DNA of 64,000 bases from Deltaproteobacteria bacterium (GCA_947445035.1 CANFCK010000024.1:1-64000), one strand, 5' to 3'. Numbered from the stretch's first letter, positions 33,987-43,352 are shown. A program made the numbers and translations. Notes: generated by a model from the letters alone, not told the origin.

Positions 33987-36752
33987 TCAGCCGGGTGCGG
34001 GCGCGGGCAGGCCGCGCGCACGATCGGCTCGGGGACCGGTCGGCGCCAGCTCCAGATAGCCGCCCCACGCTTCGGCGGAGCGCTGGTCCCCCTCGCGCGC
34101 GTCCGCGTAGAAGCGGCCGCGTTCGTAGAGTGCCAGCCCAAGCTCTGGCTCGAGGTCGGCAGCCCGGTCGAAGTGCTGGGCCGCCAAGAGCCGCTGCCCC
34201 GTCCGTTCGAGGTAACGACCCAGATAAACGTGCGCGGCGGCGTCGTCGAGGCCGCTGCGCCGCAGCGCCGTCAGCTCAGTGCCAGCGAGCGGCTCGATTC
34301 GTTGCGTGGCCGCCAGAACCCTGGCCCGCGGCGCCAGCCGCCGAAGGCCGGGGTCGTCCGACGCGTCAAGCGCGGCCACCGCGAGGTCGGCGACGCCGGC
34401 CGCGTCCTCACGGCGCGCGTTGACGGCCAGAAGCGCGCGCGCCCAGGCGCCGATCGGGGTGTTGCCGTGCACAGAGTTGATGTCGGGGGCGCCTGCCTGA
34501 CCCGACCAGCCGTACACCAACGCCAGGAGGTCTTCGCGCAGCGGGGGGTTTGCGACCCGGGCAACGGCGTGGGCCTCGACAACGCGGTCAAGCTCCAAGA
34601 GCACCAGCACCAGCGCTTGCTGCACGGCCGGATCAGCCCGGTAGATATCCGACAGCGTCTGGAGTTTACGCGCCGCCAGCAAGAAGTCCGACTGGACGAC
34701 GTCTTCGGAAGCCAAAAGCATGAGCAGATCGGCATGGGTGCCGTCGCGTGCGACGCCTTGGGCGGCGGCGCGCAGCGCACGATCGCGGCGTCCACCCTCC
34801 AGCCAGGCTTGCGCCTCGACCCAGGCGGCCTGACCAACCTGACGCGGCGACAGGCCCAGGACACCGTAGGTCTTGCGGAAGACATCGGCTGCCGCCGCCC
34901 TCTCCGCAGGGGTGCCCTCGCGCAGTTGCAACTCCAACAACCGCGCTTGCACGTGGTTGGGAGCCACCGACAGGAAGAGGGTGATGATCGCGCGCGCCTC
35001 GGCCCGTTGCCCGAGGGCCATGAGCACCTGGGCGCGCCCGAGCCGATAGCGAGGCTCTTGCGGCGCGACCAGCCCCGCAAGGTCGACGAGGGCGGCGTCG
35101 GCGTCGCCGAGCTGCGCGTGGATCCGCGCGAGCAGCAGTCGGGCCTCGTCGTCGGCCGCCGGCTCCCGGCCGATCGCCGCGAGCGCGGAGGCGGGATTCC
35201 GAAACGCCAGCAGTTCGGCGGCGCGCAGGTAGGCGAGCCGGTTGGGGTCGATGCCTTGTGGCTCCGCGAGCAGGGCATCCACCTGCTCCTGGAGGGCATG
35301 GTCCCCGCGGAACTCCGCCCAGATGACCATTCTGAGCCGCGCAAGCTCGGTCGCCTCGACCGGCCCCTCCGCATGCTCAGCCAGGCGGGCTTCCGCCTCG
35401 ACCAGCGCCGGGTAGTCGGCGGAGGCCAGCACCCGGGCAACATCCACGCTGACCCGCGCCGCATCCAAAAGGCCGGTGGCGCGTGCGATGAGCATGCCCA
35501 GCAGCACCAACACCAGACCCATGCCGCCGAGGAGCGCGCCGCCGAGCAGCACGCGGAGCACCAACCCGCGGGCTGGCGCCGCGGCGGGCTCGGGCGCACG
35601 CTTCGTTGGCACGGGTCGAACCGGGATCGGGTGCTTCTCGATCACCTCGATGGGCGGGTGGTAGGCGCTCGTCCGCGTTTCGGGTTCCGATGAGGGCGGG
35701 GCGGCCTCGACCAGCGGCGTTCCGCCGTGACTGCGCCAACTCTCTGATTCTTCGACGTCATCGAGGTCGGAGGGCACCGGGTCGACGCCCATCGACGCCT
35801 GCCAGTCCCGCAGGTTCAGCACCTGGTTCGAGCCCCCTCGCCTGCGATGCATGGCGCCCTGCTCCCCGTCGCCGACGACCATGAGAATCTGGGTGTCGCC
35901 GGCGCCCCCGCAGGTGATGCTTTGAAGCGGGGCGGGCGCGGGAACGTCCGAGTGCGCCGTGCGCTCCTCCTGGTCGGCGTCGTCTGCGGGCGGAATCGCG
36001 GTCGATGCGTCGGCGGGACCTTGGAAGAGCGAGGGGAACGGCGCCTCGCCCGCCATCGGCTCCAACAGCACGTCACCGGTGTCGCCGAGGCTCTCGGTAT
36101 GCTCGCTTTCTTCGGGAAGCGTGTCGAGCTCCAGGATCGCGGGCAGGGCACGTTTGACCTGCAGGTCGATCGGCTCGCTCCCCCGGTAGTCGCCAGCGAG
36201 GGCCCACCGCAACCCCAGGACCCGGCCGTTCTTGGGCTGCTCGTTGCCCAGTCGCGACAGCAACACCCCCGCGCGCGCCAACGCCCCAGCGGCGAGGAAT
36301 TGTTCCGCCAGCGTGAGCCTGGCGACGAAATCACCCTCGGCTTCTACCTCGCGGGCGGTGACTTCGGGCCGTGGCGGCTCCTGTGTCGACCGGAGGACGA
36401 GCTCCGTGACGTCGTCGCCGGCCGCGCGAAGGGTTTCCAAGACGGAACGCGCCCGCAGCGGCCAACCCCGCTCCAGGTACGCCTCGGCAAGCAAGCGGAG
36501 CGCAGCGCGGTCGGCCGGGGCCACCTCCACCGCTTCTCTCGCCCGCGCCAGCGCACGATCGACCTGCTTCAGCTGCAGGAGCGCCCGGCCGGCTGCGACT
36601 CTGGCCGGCAAGGTGGGCGCTGCTTCCGCGCTCCAGGCAGTCACCAACCGGAGCACGCCCACGGCATCACCCCTGACAGAGAGGGCCTGGACGGCACGCT
36701 CGCGGCGACGTTCGACGTCGAGGGGCAGCAGCCGTGGAGGGGGGGTGGACAC
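33987..36752 (-). CDS. Large TPR protein with a single central transmembrane helix
   Basis: The 921 residues split into three parts. Residues 1-~390 are cytoplasmic, with TPR units (RVAAGRALLQLKQVDRALAR; LLAEAYLERGWPLRARSVL), a low-complexity acidic stretch and a linker. Then comes one membrane helix at ~397-422 (LLGGALLGGMGLVLVLLGML). The remainder is about 500 residues of further TPR repeats, ending ALYERGRFYADAREGDQRSA. Such architecture fits a scaffold joining cytoplasmic and periplasmic partners. It is 25 bp upstream of the 680-residue gene. No signal peptide or enzyme motif is present. Confidence 0.65.
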   Translation of the reverse strand: MSTPPPRLLPLDVERRRERAVQALSVRGDAVGVLRLVTAWSAEAAPTLPARVAAGRALLQLKQVDRALARAREAVEVAPADRAALRLLAEAYLERGWPLRARSVLETLRAAGDDVTELVLRSTQEPPRPEVTAREVEAEGDFVARLTLAEQFLAAGALARAGVLLSRLGNEQPKNGRVLGLRWALAGDYRGSEPIDLQVKRALPAILELDTLPEESEHTESLGDTGDVLLEPMAGEAPFPSLFQGPADASTAIPPADDADQEERTAHSDVPAPAPLQSITCGGAGDTQILMVVGDGEQGAMHRRRGGSNQVLNLRDWQASMGVDPVPSDLDDVEESESWRSHGGTPLVEAAPPSSEPETRTSAYHPPIEVIEKHPIPVRPVPTKRAPEPAAAPARGLVLRVLLGGALLGGMGLVLVLLGMLIARATGLLDAARVSVDVARVLASADYPALVEAEARLAEHAEGPVEATELARLRMVIWAEFRGDHALQEQVDALLAEPQGIDPNRLAYLRAAELLAFRNPASALAAIGREPAADDEARLLLARIHAQLGDADAALVDLAGLVAPQEPRYRLGRAQVLMALGQRAEARAIITLFLSVAPNHVQARLLELQLREGTPAERAAAADVFRKTYGVLGLSPRQVGQAAWVEAQAWLEGGRRDRALRAAAQGVARDGTHADLLMLLASEDVVQSDFLLAARKLQTLSDIYRADPAVQQALVLVLLELDRVVEAHAVARVANPPLREDLLALVYGWSGQAGAPDINSVHGNTPIGAWARALLAVNARREDAAGVADLAVAALDASDDPGLRRLAPRARVLAATQRIEPLAGTELTALRRSGLDDAAAHVYLGRYLERTGQRLLAAQHFDRAADLEPELGLALYERGRFYADAREGDQRSAEAWGGYLELAPTGPRADRARGLPAPAPG

Positions 36753-36782
36753 GCCGCGGTAGCGTAACCGTGCGTGCCGAGG

Positions 36783-36986
36783 CTACCGAACCCCCGCCAT
36801 CCTCCGTTCCACAGGGCGCAACCCGGCGCTGAGGTGACCGGCGACCGCCCGCACATCCGCCTCCGCCTCGGCCAAATCCGCCTCGGACCATGGCAAAAGC
36901 CATAGCGCCACCACGGCACCCCCGACGAGCCCCGCCACCATCACCATGGTTCCCAGCACTTCAGCTTGCAGCATTGAGTCGAGCAT
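36783..36986 (-). CDS. Small membrane protein
   Basis: The 67-residue product has one hydrophobic helix (LGTMVMVAGLVGGAVVALWL, residues 11-30) and then an amphipathic tail (ADLAEAEADVRAVAGHL). A CCTTGG/GGAGGG-rich leader stands upstream; rev GGAGGGTCAG precedes the ATG at good distance. It opens the minus-strand TPR gene set with a 30-bp gap to the 921-residue gene. No family is recognised. Confidence 0.55.
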   Translation of the reverse strand: MLDSMLQAEVLGTMVMVAGLVGGAVVALWLLPWSEADLAEAEADVRAVAGHLSAGLRPVERRMAGVR

Positions 36987-37091
36987 CTGACCCTCCTTGG
37001 TCGGTTCGTGATCCTGTACCTGTACTGAACACCCACTCCCTATACCTGAACATCCGTTCTAAATCTACTCTCAAAAACATCTTCACCCCCC

Positions 37092-37114
37092 ATCCCGCCA
37101 AAAAATGGTGGGAT
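37092..37114. promoter_or_regulatory. Inverted repeat in an AT-rich divergent promoter region
   Basis: ATCCCGCCA and TGGTGGGAT surround an A5 spacer 29 bp before the WYL regulator start. The whole 36987-37142 gap is clearly poorer in G+C than its flanks and holds near-repeats around TACCTGTACTGAACA and TATACCTGAACA. It must hold promoters for both directions. The inverted repeat is a candidate autoregulatory operator for the WYL regulator. Confidence 0.5.
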
Positions 37115-37142
37115 CGGGAAAACTTTGATAGGCGCCTACCCG

Positions 37143-38120
37143 ATGGACGACGGTTCGCTCAACAAGTCCCAGAAGCTGGTCCGCATTCTGCAGATGCTGC
37201 AGCGGCGCGGCGGAATGACCGCCTTCGAGCTGATGGGGCGGTTCGGGCTCGATGCGCGCACGCTGCGGCGCTACCTCCAGGACCTCCAGGAAATGGGGAT
37301 TCCGGTCGTCGAAGACGGCTACCACGCCAATCGCAACATCGAACTGGACCGCAACTACGCCCGCGCCGGTGTGCAGCTTACGTTGGCCGAGGCGATCTCG
37401 CTCCACTTCGGCCGCACGCTCTTCACCTTCCTCGACGGCACCTCGTTCGCCTCCGACATCGACGACGCGATCGAGCGGCTCGGACCCGCCATCGGACGCT
37501 TTCCGCAGGAGGCGGGCCTGCATCTGGACCGCAAGTTCATGGCGGTTCCGGAGCATCGGAAGGACTACGCGCGTGATGGAGACCTCCTTGACGAGGTGGT
37601 GTCGGCCTTGCTCTTCTCCAACCCGGCAGACGCCGAATACCGTCCGCTCCGGGGGGTGGCCAAGGTCTACCGGTTGGAGCCCTACACCCTCGGGGTCTAC
37701 CGCCAGGGCTTGTACCTCTTTGCTCGCGACGTCGCGGAGGGGCGGGTCAAGACCTACGCCGTCGAGCGATTCATACGCTTTTCCCGTCTGCGACGCGAAC
37801 ATTTTCAGTACCCGACCGACTGGCACCCAGCGCAGACAACTCGCGACGCATTCGGCATCTTTGGCGGCGTGCCGGAGTCGATCGTCGCCCGGTTCACGGC
37901 CGACGCGGCACCCTACATCCGGGAGCGGCACTGGCACCCGACCGCCAGCCTGGAGCCCTTAGAGGACGGCGGCGTGCGCCTGCGCATGCGCGTGGCCAAC
38001 GCCCCGGAGCTGCGCGAGTGGCTGCTCGGCTTCGGGGCCGCCGTGATGGTGGAGGAGCCGACCACGCTTGTCCAGTGGGTCCGCGACCAACACCTCGCGG
38101 CCGCTGCCCGCTACGCATGA
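37143..38120 (+). CDS. WYL-domain transcriptional regulator (HTH type 11)
   Basis: 325 residues from ATG 37143; a TTG 18 bp upstream is also in frame. The N-terminus has a winged HTH (LVRILQMLQRRGGMTAFELM, LDARTLRRYLQDLQEMGIPV). The centre carries the WYL ligand-binding core, with YRLEPYTLGVYRQGLYLFAR and the following YAVERFIRFSRLRREHF. A WCX-type C-terminus follows (GVRLRMRVANAPELREWLLG). Family members bind nucleotides or nucleic-acid fragments and often control defence or DNA damage genes; no such system is adjacent here. The stop overlaps the next ATG (ATGA). Confidence 0.9.
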   Translation: MDDGSLNKSQKLVRILQMLQRRGGMTAFELMGRFGLDARTLRRYLQDLQEMGIPVVEDGYHANRNIELDRNYARAGVQLTLAEAISLHFGRTLFTFLDGTSFASDIDDAIERLGPAIGRFPQEAGLHLDRKFMAVPEHRKDYARDGDLLDEVVSALLFSNPADAEYRPLRGVAKVYRLEPYTLGVYRQGLYLFARDVAEGRVKTYAVERFIRFSRLRREHFQYPTDWHPAQTTRDAFGIFGGVPESIVARFTADAAPYIRERHWHPTASLEPLEDGGVRLRMRVANAPELREWLLGFGAAVMVEEPTTLVQWVRDQHLAAAARYA

Positions 38121-38917
38121 GAGAGCCGGGCAACCCGGGTGATCCCGCCTCGGGGGACGACGCGCTGTACCGGCCCGGCTCTTTCGAAAACTATCGGACG
38201 TTCGGGTTGGGCACCCTGCCCGCAGAGGCCTTCTCCGACGCCGACCGCGCCTTCCACGATGACGTGCAGGCCTGGCTGGCGGGGCACTTGCCGTATGAAG
38301 TCCTGTTGCCCCACCGCGACCGTCTGGGCCTGGACCTGCGGCCCCATCACGACGGGCGGCGGTTGCTTCCTTGCGAGGTTCCCCTCCCCGACGAGCTCCT
38401 CGCCGACATCGTGGAGGATGAGGTCCCCGACCTCGCCGTGCAGACGGAGCGCATCACCGGCGACCCCTTCGAGCGCGCCACCGTCGGCGCCCTCGCCGCC
38501 CTGGCCTGGGTGGACGACCTCGTGGGCAATCGACGGGCGGTGGACGCCTGGATGGAGGACGAACGCGACCCCCGGCTGGTCGCGGCGGCGAGGCGCGTGG
38601 ATCGTGCGCCTCCCTGCCTGTACTTCGACGGTGTTGCGCAGCTGCCGTTGAGCGCCAGGATGACGCCCCCATCGGGCCCGCAGGGCATCTACGTCGCGCG
38701 CGCGTACCGACTCGGCGAGGGGTGGGCGTTCTCCTCCCGCGTGGATTTCCCCAGAGCTCCAGATGTCGCGACACTACAACGCCGACTGGAGGTCGAGGGC
38801 TGGCGGCTACGTACCCGAGAACGCCGGGCTACTTGGGAGGACGTGCTGCGTCAGCGTTCCGAGGTGGTCTACCGCGCGGTCGCGGAGGGAAGCCGGCTCA
38901 AGTTCGCCCCGGGGTGA
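38117..38917 (+). CDS. Hypothetical protein translationally coupled to the WYL regulator
   Basis: A 266-residue soluble product whose ATG overlaps the regulator stop. It is acidic and Arg-rich, with no signal peptide and no motif I can name. Landmarks are SFENYRTFGLGTLPAEAFSD, VQAWLAGHLPYEVLLPHRDR and GIYVARAYRLGEGWAF. The coupling suggests it functions with, or is controlled by, the regulator. It has no frame disruption. Confidence 0.6.
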   Translation: MREPGNPGDPASGDDALYRPGSFENYRTFGLGTLPAEAFSDADRAFHDDVQAWLAGHLPYEVLLPHRDRLGLDLRPHHDGRRLLPCEVPLPDELLADIVEDEVPDLAVQTERITGDPFERATVGALAALAWVDDLVGNRRAVDAWMEDERDPRLVAAARRVDRAPPCLYFDGVAQLPLSARMTPPSGPQGIYVARAYRLGEGWAFSSRVDFPRAPDVATLQRRLEVEGWRLRTRERRATWEDVLRQRSEVVYRAVAEGSRLKFAPG

Positions 38918-38931
38918 CCGAAGGGCGGGTC

Positions 38932-39489
38932 ATGTTGTTCTTCGTGCTTCTGGCCTGTGCTCCCGAGGTCGAGCCTGCCTCGGTGTGCCCCGCCTACTCC
39001 GGCCTGACCGCTGCCGGTCGCACCTGGGAATACGGGGCCTTCGCCGACGGGTCCACCTCGTCTCGGCACCTTGACGCCCTGGGCAGCGACAAGGTCACCA
39101 TCAGCGGCACCGATTGGGCGGATACCTACCTCTGCGATGCGGACGGGCTGTGGATCGTCATGCGAACCGCCACGCTCCCCGACCGGACCGCGCGCTGGGA
39201 GTACGATCCACCCGGGCTCGAAATGCCGGCCGTCATCGAGCCGGGCGTCGCCTGGACCGCCGACGCCGCGTGGTTCTACAGCGACAGCCTGGGAAACACC
39301 AGCACCGCCTCCTCCAGCACCCAGTACGACGTGGTGACGACGGCCCGCAGCAACGTGATCGCGGGCGCTTTCGACACCGTTGAGGTCCACGTGCTTGACG
39401 CGGAGGCAGACGGCGATACCCGCTACTACGCCGATGGTGTCGGCCTCGTGCTCTCCGACCGCGCCCAGCTGGTGGCTGTCGGTCCTTAA
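38932..39489 (+). CDS. Secreted lipoprotein of unknown function
   Basis: The 185-residue product from ATG 38932 starts MLFFVLLACAPEVEPAS, with Cys9 in a good lipobox (LLAC). Only one leader-like ATG exists in the frame. The mature part is beta-rich with many Asp, Thr and Ser and no recognised motif (YGAFADGSTSSRHLDALG, VEVHVLDAEADGDTRYYADG). It lies 14 bp after the upstream gene and before a GT-C glycosyltransferase. Confidence 0.6.
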   Translation: MLFFVLLACAPEVEPASVCPAYSGLTAAGRTWEYGAFADGSTSSRHLDALGSDKVTISGTDWADTYLCDADGLWIVMRTATLPDRTARWEYDPPGLEMPAVIEPGVAWTADAAWFYSDSLGNTSTASSSTQYDVVTTARSNVIAGAFDTVEVHVLDAEADGDTRYYADGVGLVLSDRAQLVAVGP

Positions 39490-39499
39490 AGCGGAGGGC

Positions 39500-41422
39500 A
39501 TGAGCCGGACGTCCGGCGCCGCGATGCCCGCGCCCGGCGAGTACACTGCGCCCGTGAGCGAAACGCGGCGCTTCGATCTGTTGCTGGCCCTGGTCATCGT
39601 GGCGATCGCGGCCGCGGGCATCTTGCCGTGGCCCAACGACGCGGACCTCTCCGGGACGCAGCCCCCATCGTGGTTTTTGCCCTACGACGACGCCTACATC
39701 CACCTCCGTTACGCGCAGCAGTTCGTTCGCGGGATGCCATTCCAGTGGAGCGACGGTGTCCCCTCGTCGGGAGAAACGTCGGTCCTGTTCGCGCTCTTGC
39801 TTGCCCCCGCGGCGGCGGTCTCCGACGACATCGTCTGGCTTTCGACCGCCGGTCGGCTTGTGGGCTTGGGAACCCTGATCTGGGCGGCGTGGGAGGCGGC
39901 GCGGCTGGCGCGCGCGCTAAGGCTGGCGGGGCCGTGGCCGACGGTTACCAGCGCTGCCGTCGTCTTCGGCACGGCGTTGTCGGTCTCCGCGGTGGCGGGC
40001 ATGGACGCAGCACTTGCGGCAGCGTGTCTGCTGCGGCTGGCGCGTTGCTGGGCGGATGGGAGCTGGGCGACAGCGGCTTTGGTCGCGGCGCTGCCGCTGG
40101 TCAGACCGGAGCTCGGGGTGGTGACCGTGGGGGCGGGATTGCTGTCGCTGACGGGGCGACGGGGCCTGACCAGGGTGCAAGCAGCGGTCGCGACCGTGCC
40201 GCTGGTGGCGGGTGCAGCAGCGCTGCTCGCGTTCACGGGCGACTGGCGACCGGCGGGGATGATCGGAAAGTCGATGTTCGCCTTGCCCTGGGTGACGCCC
40301 GCCCGGCTGGTCGAAGCCTATGGGGCGCATTTCCTCGACGAACTCTTGCCGGTTTATTTCGGGTCGGCGCCCTTGGTGATGGTGCCGGGTCTCGGACTCT
40401 TGGCGATTGTAGCTGGCTTTCGCATGGCCAGGGCGCCCGAGGCTCGGGCGCTGCTGGTGCTGTGGGGGCTGCAGTTGGCCCTGGCGCCGTTTTCGACCCA
40501 CCTGCCGTGGCAAGCGATGCGCCACCATCAGCCGGCGCTGGCCCTCGCGGCGGTGATCGCCGTCTTCGGGGTCGGGCGGTTCGTCGGGGCACGCTGGGCG
40601 CGCTTGGCGGCGCCCGTGGCCGCGTCGGTCGGCTTGGCGATGGTGCTGGCCTCCGTCCCGCGCGCGCGGGCGTTCCACGCCCAGGCATCGTCGCGCCTCT
40701 TCGCACGAGCGCCGCTTGCGGCGTGGCTGGACGCCCACCGGGGCGAGGTCACCACGCTGGCCACGCACGAGGCGGGGCTCTTGTCCCTCTTCGGCGTTCC
40801 GCACCCGATCGACCTGATGGGGCTCGGCTCGCCGGCCTTCACCCGGGCGGCGCTGCACCGCGAGGGCGCGGTGCTCGAGAGCCTCGCCCGCGAAGCCGCG
40901 CCCACGGTCCTCGCGGTGGATCTAGAGGTCATGGACCTCGCGCCGCTCCTTGTCGACGCGGTGGTTCCTCCGCGCGAACGTTTCGTGGTCGGGTTCGTGG
41001 ACGGCCCCCTGCTCGCCCGCGTCAATGACGGCGCCAGGCTCGACTTCGGGTACCTCCCGGACGAGGCGAAGGTCGCGATGCGGTGGGAGCCGCCCCCGCT
41101 CACCAACAAGGCGAGCCTCGCCATCCTAGCGCTGGGGGCCGACGACCTCCCTTCCTACCAGGGGTGCCGCCCCGTCACCGGCCGCGTGGGGTTGGAGTTG
41201 GGCGTCGGGCGGTGGGTCGTGCGCTGGACCATGCTCCCCGATCGTCGAGGCACCATCGCCTTCGCGGAGGGGTCAGAACTCGGACCGATCACGACGCTGG
41301 CCGAACGTGCCGATGCCTGGGACGGACGCTGGCACGAGGACGTGGTGACCCTGACTCAGCCCTGGTTGTGGGTCACCAACACCGACGGGCCCGTGTGTTT
41401 GGAGTCGATCCGGTCGCGGTGA
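39500..41422 (+). CDS. GT-C-type membrane glycosyltransferase
   Basis: About 640 residues with ten or more membrane helices. After the first helix the loop has WFLPYDDAYIHLRYAQQFV and PFQWSDGVPSSGETSVLFAL. That Asp-Asp plus GETS pattern matches a group of GT-C enzymes (DDAYITLRYAxNL...GxTSxLW) that use polyprenyl-linked sugars. The C-terminal 200 residues are periplasmic and beta-like. Start candidates are ATG 39500 (GGAGG only 2 bp away), ATG 39524 and GTG 39554. The 3' end overlaps the decayed tetR copy on the opposite strand. Confidence 0.75.
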   Translation: MSRTSGAAMPAPGEYTAPVSETRRFDLLLALVIVAIAAAGILPWPNDADLSGTQPPSWFLPYDDAYIHLRYAQQFVRGMPFQWSDGVPSSGETSVLFALLLAPAAAVSDDIVWLSTAGRLVGLGTLIWAAWEAARLARALRLAGPWPTVTSAAVVFGTALSVSAVAGMDAALAAACLLRLARCWADGSWATAALVAALPLVRPELGVVTVGAGLLSLTGRRGLTRVQAAVATVPLVAGAAALLAFTGDWRPAGMIGKSMFALPWVTPARLVEAYGAHFLDELLPVYFGSAPLVMVPGLGLLAIVAGFRMARAPEARALLVLWGLQLALAPFSTHLPWQAMRHHQPALALAAVIAVFGVGRFVGARWARLAAPVAASVGLAMVLASVPRARAFHAQASSRLFARAPLAAWLDAHRGEVTTLATHEAGLLSLFGVPHPIDLMGLGSPAFTRAALHREGAVLESLAREAAPTVLAVDLEVMDLAPLLVDAVVPPRERFVVGFVDGPLLARVNDGARLDFGYLPDEAKVAMRWEPPPLTNKASLAILALGADDLPSYQGCRPVTGRVGLELGVGRWVVRWTMLPDRRGTIAFAEGSELGPITTLAERADAWDGRWHEDVVTLTQPWLWVTNTDGPVCLESIRSR

Positions 41423-41883
41423 TGCTGCGCGGATGTAGCGCGCGTGCGAGGGCCTTTTCCATCGCGGGGCCGGGGAGGCCGTCGATCCGTGCGAGCGCGA
41501 GGCCGTGGATCGCGGATGCCAGCCCTCGCCCGAGACGAGGCGGTAGAGGTTGGCATGGGCGGCGGCGAAGGCGACCCACCGTCCGGCGGCCTGGTGCAGG
41601 GCGACCGCCTGGCCGCTTGCGACTCGAGCTGTCGCCAGCAGCACCTCGAGCGCGGATGCTGCCACCGCGGCTCGCATGCCCGCGAGGTTTCCGAACAGTC
41701 GTACGAGCGAGGTGGCGGTGACGCCGAGGTCACGCGCGAGGCCGCGGAGGGAGAGCGCGCAGGGCCCGTGGAGGGCGACGATCTGCCGCCCGCGGGCAAG
41801 GGCGGAGGACCCCAGGTTCCCGTGGTGGTAGCGGCGCTTGCGGGTCCAGCCGTGGGCGACCGTGGGCGGAGGTGGGTGTCCAT
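41373..41883 (-). pseudogene. Decayed TetR-family regulator, duplicate of the gene at 59.4-60.0 kb
   Basis: The start codon and first residues (MDTHLRPRSPT) are in one frame. A second frame continues with RKRRYHHGNLGSSALARGRQ, SLRGLARDLGVTATSLVRLF and FAAAHANLYRLVSGEGW, and a third ends with SAIHGLALARIDGLPG. The intact paralogue carries all these blocks in one frame. Compared with it, this copy lost about 7 bp near codon 8 and about 118 bp between the GEGWH and SAIHG blocks. It therefore cannot make a working regulator. Confidence 0.85.
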
Positions 41884-41884
41884 G

Positions 41885-41915
41885 GGCCCTATGTTAGCGT
41901 CGCTACTATAGGGCC
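41885..41915. promoter_or_regulatory. 31-bp palindromic operator upstream of the SGNH operon
   Basis: Left arm GGCCCTATGTTAGCG and right arm CGCTACTATAGGGCC pair at 13 of 15 positions around one central base. A variant stands at the same place before the intact TetR paralogue. TetR-family dimers bind such palindromes next to their own genes. Confidence 0.75.
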
Positions 41916-42002
41916 GCAAAGGGTCCAAGGTGCCGCGGCCGTTCGCCAGCTGCGGCCCTTCCCCCCCCCGGCCGTGATAGTGGCCGCTGACCTGGAGGTT
42001 CC

Positions 42003-42932
42003 GTGACCACCTTCCTCACCCTCAGCTTGCTGGCTTGTGTCCAGGACACCTCCATCGCCGACACGGCCGCCGACGCGGCCGACACCGGGGAGGACGAGGA
42101 CACCGGCAGTGTCGACCGCGATCCGCTCGTGGGCAGCTACTTCCCCGAGGACTACGCTCCCGAATCCCTCGCGCGGATCATCTTCGTCGGGGACTCGATC
42201 ACCGCCGGCAACGGCGCGACCAAGAACGGGCGCGCGTACACCGAGCTCCTCGAAGAGAACGACGACGACGAGTGGCCGGACGCCACGTGGCTCGACCTCG
42301 CGGGAATCTACGAGTCCCCGCCGGACGTCATCGACGACTCCCGCGCCGGCGCCACGACGTCCTCGTTGGTGCTGCAGCAGCTCGACTACGTCACCGAGGA
42401 CCTTGGCGACACGGTCTCCGGGCCCACCGCGGTGGTGGTCACCATCGCCGGCAACGACGTGCAGGGCCTGCTCTGGAACACTGAGGACACCGAGAAGACC
42501 GTCGAGAAGATCATCAAGAATCTGGACAAGTTCTACGACTACTTCGAGGACCCGGTGCGCTTCCCCGACGGCGCCTACGTGTACCTGGCCAACGTGTACG
42601 AGCCCTCGGACAACGTGGGCCAGGCTGACGAGTGTTTCTATGGGTTGAACCTTGAAGATGCTCTCGCATCCCTGGCAACCGCGAACGCGGCGACCCTCGC
42701 GAACGCCCAGGAGCGCGGCGTTGCTTGGATCGACATGCGCGGCCACTTCCTCGGCCACGGCTACAACGGCGACGACCCCGAGAACGAGTTCCACAACCCG
42801 GACGACCCGAGCGTTTGGTTCGACGAAGACTGCATCCACCCCAACGACCGCGGCCACCACGAAATCCGTCGGCTGTTCTGGTACGCCCTGGCCGGAAAGG
42901 AATTCCCCGGCGACGGGGCCGACGTCCAGTGA
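42003..42932 (+). CDS. Secreted SGNH/GDSL hydrolase lipoprotein
   Basis: 309 residues from GTG 42003 with GGAGG 4-8 bp upstream. The leader MTTFLTLSLLAC (Cys12) is followed by a Thr/Asp-rich linker. Then come the SGNH blocks: FVGDSITAGNGA with nucleophile Ser65 (block I), VTIAGNDVQG (block III Asn) and DEDCIHPNDRGHHEI (block V Asp and His). It is a likely esterase of surface glycans or lipids. It starts a plus-strand operon of four exported products and lies about 90 bp downstream of the palindromic operator. Confidence 0.85.
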   Translation: MTTFLTLSLLACVQDTSIADTAADAADTGEDEDTGSVDRDPLVGSYFPEDYAPESLARIIFVGDSITAGNGATKNGRAYTELLEENDDDEWPDATWLDLAGIYESPPDVIDDSRAGATTSSLVLQQLDYVTEDLGDTVSGPTAVVVTIAGNDVQGLLWNTEDTEKTVEKIIKNLDKFYDYFEDPVRFPDGAYVYLANVYEPSDNVGQADECFYGLNLEDALASLATANAATLANAQERGVAWIDMRGHFLGHGYNGDDPENEFHNPDDPSVWFDEDCIHPNDRGHHEIRRLFWYALAGKEFPGDGADVQ

Positions 42933-43342
42933 CGCTCCCGGTGCTGCTTCTGGCCGGGTGCGGTCCCGAGCCGGTCTCGTTCAGCTTCGACCCCGCCACG
43001 TTGGAGTATGGCATCGTGTCCTTCCCGCCGGAAATGCCGGAACCCGCCTACGAGAGCATGGTGCTTTCGATCACCAACACCGGCGAAACCGACGGCAATC
43101 TGACGCTCCCCGAACCCGACCTCGACATCTTCTGCATCGCCGGGTTCGGCAAGGAAAACTACCCTGCCGACCTCGGCGAGGTCCGCGCCGGGTCCACCTA
43201 CATCCTCAACGTGGGCCTGTGCGGATACCCCCCGTCCATGCAGGACCTCCTGGTCGAAACTGGCTTCGAGGTCGAGACCGACGGCGACCCCGCTGCGCTC
43301 GACGTGGCCGTCACCTTCACGCCGAATCGCATCACCAACTGA
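42929..43342 (+). CDS. Small lipoprotein with Ig-like fold
   Basis: A 137-residue product whose GTG overlaps the preceding stop (GTGA). MTLPVLLLAGC is a canonical lipobox (LAGC, Cys11). The mature part has the pattern FDPATLEYGIVSFPPEMP, MVLSITNTGETDGNLTLPEP and YILNVGLCGYPPSMQ. This resembles the choice-of-anchor / ASPM-SPD-2-Hydin beta-sandwich domains that occur in myxobacterial surface proteins. Function is unknown. Confidence 0.65.
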   Translation: MTLPVLLLAGCGPEPVSFSFDPATLEYGIVSFPPEMPEPAYESMVLSITNTGETDGNLTLPEPDLDIFCIAGFGKENYPADLGEVRAGSTYILNVGLCGYPPSMQDLLVETGFEVETDGDPAALDVAVTFTPNRITN

Positions 43343-43352
43343 CGGAGCGCCG

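Noticed and set aside
38018-38116. Upstream extension of the gene coupled to the WYL regulator
   Set aside because: It overlaps the regulator out of frame; the ATGA start at 38117 fits local coupling habits better.
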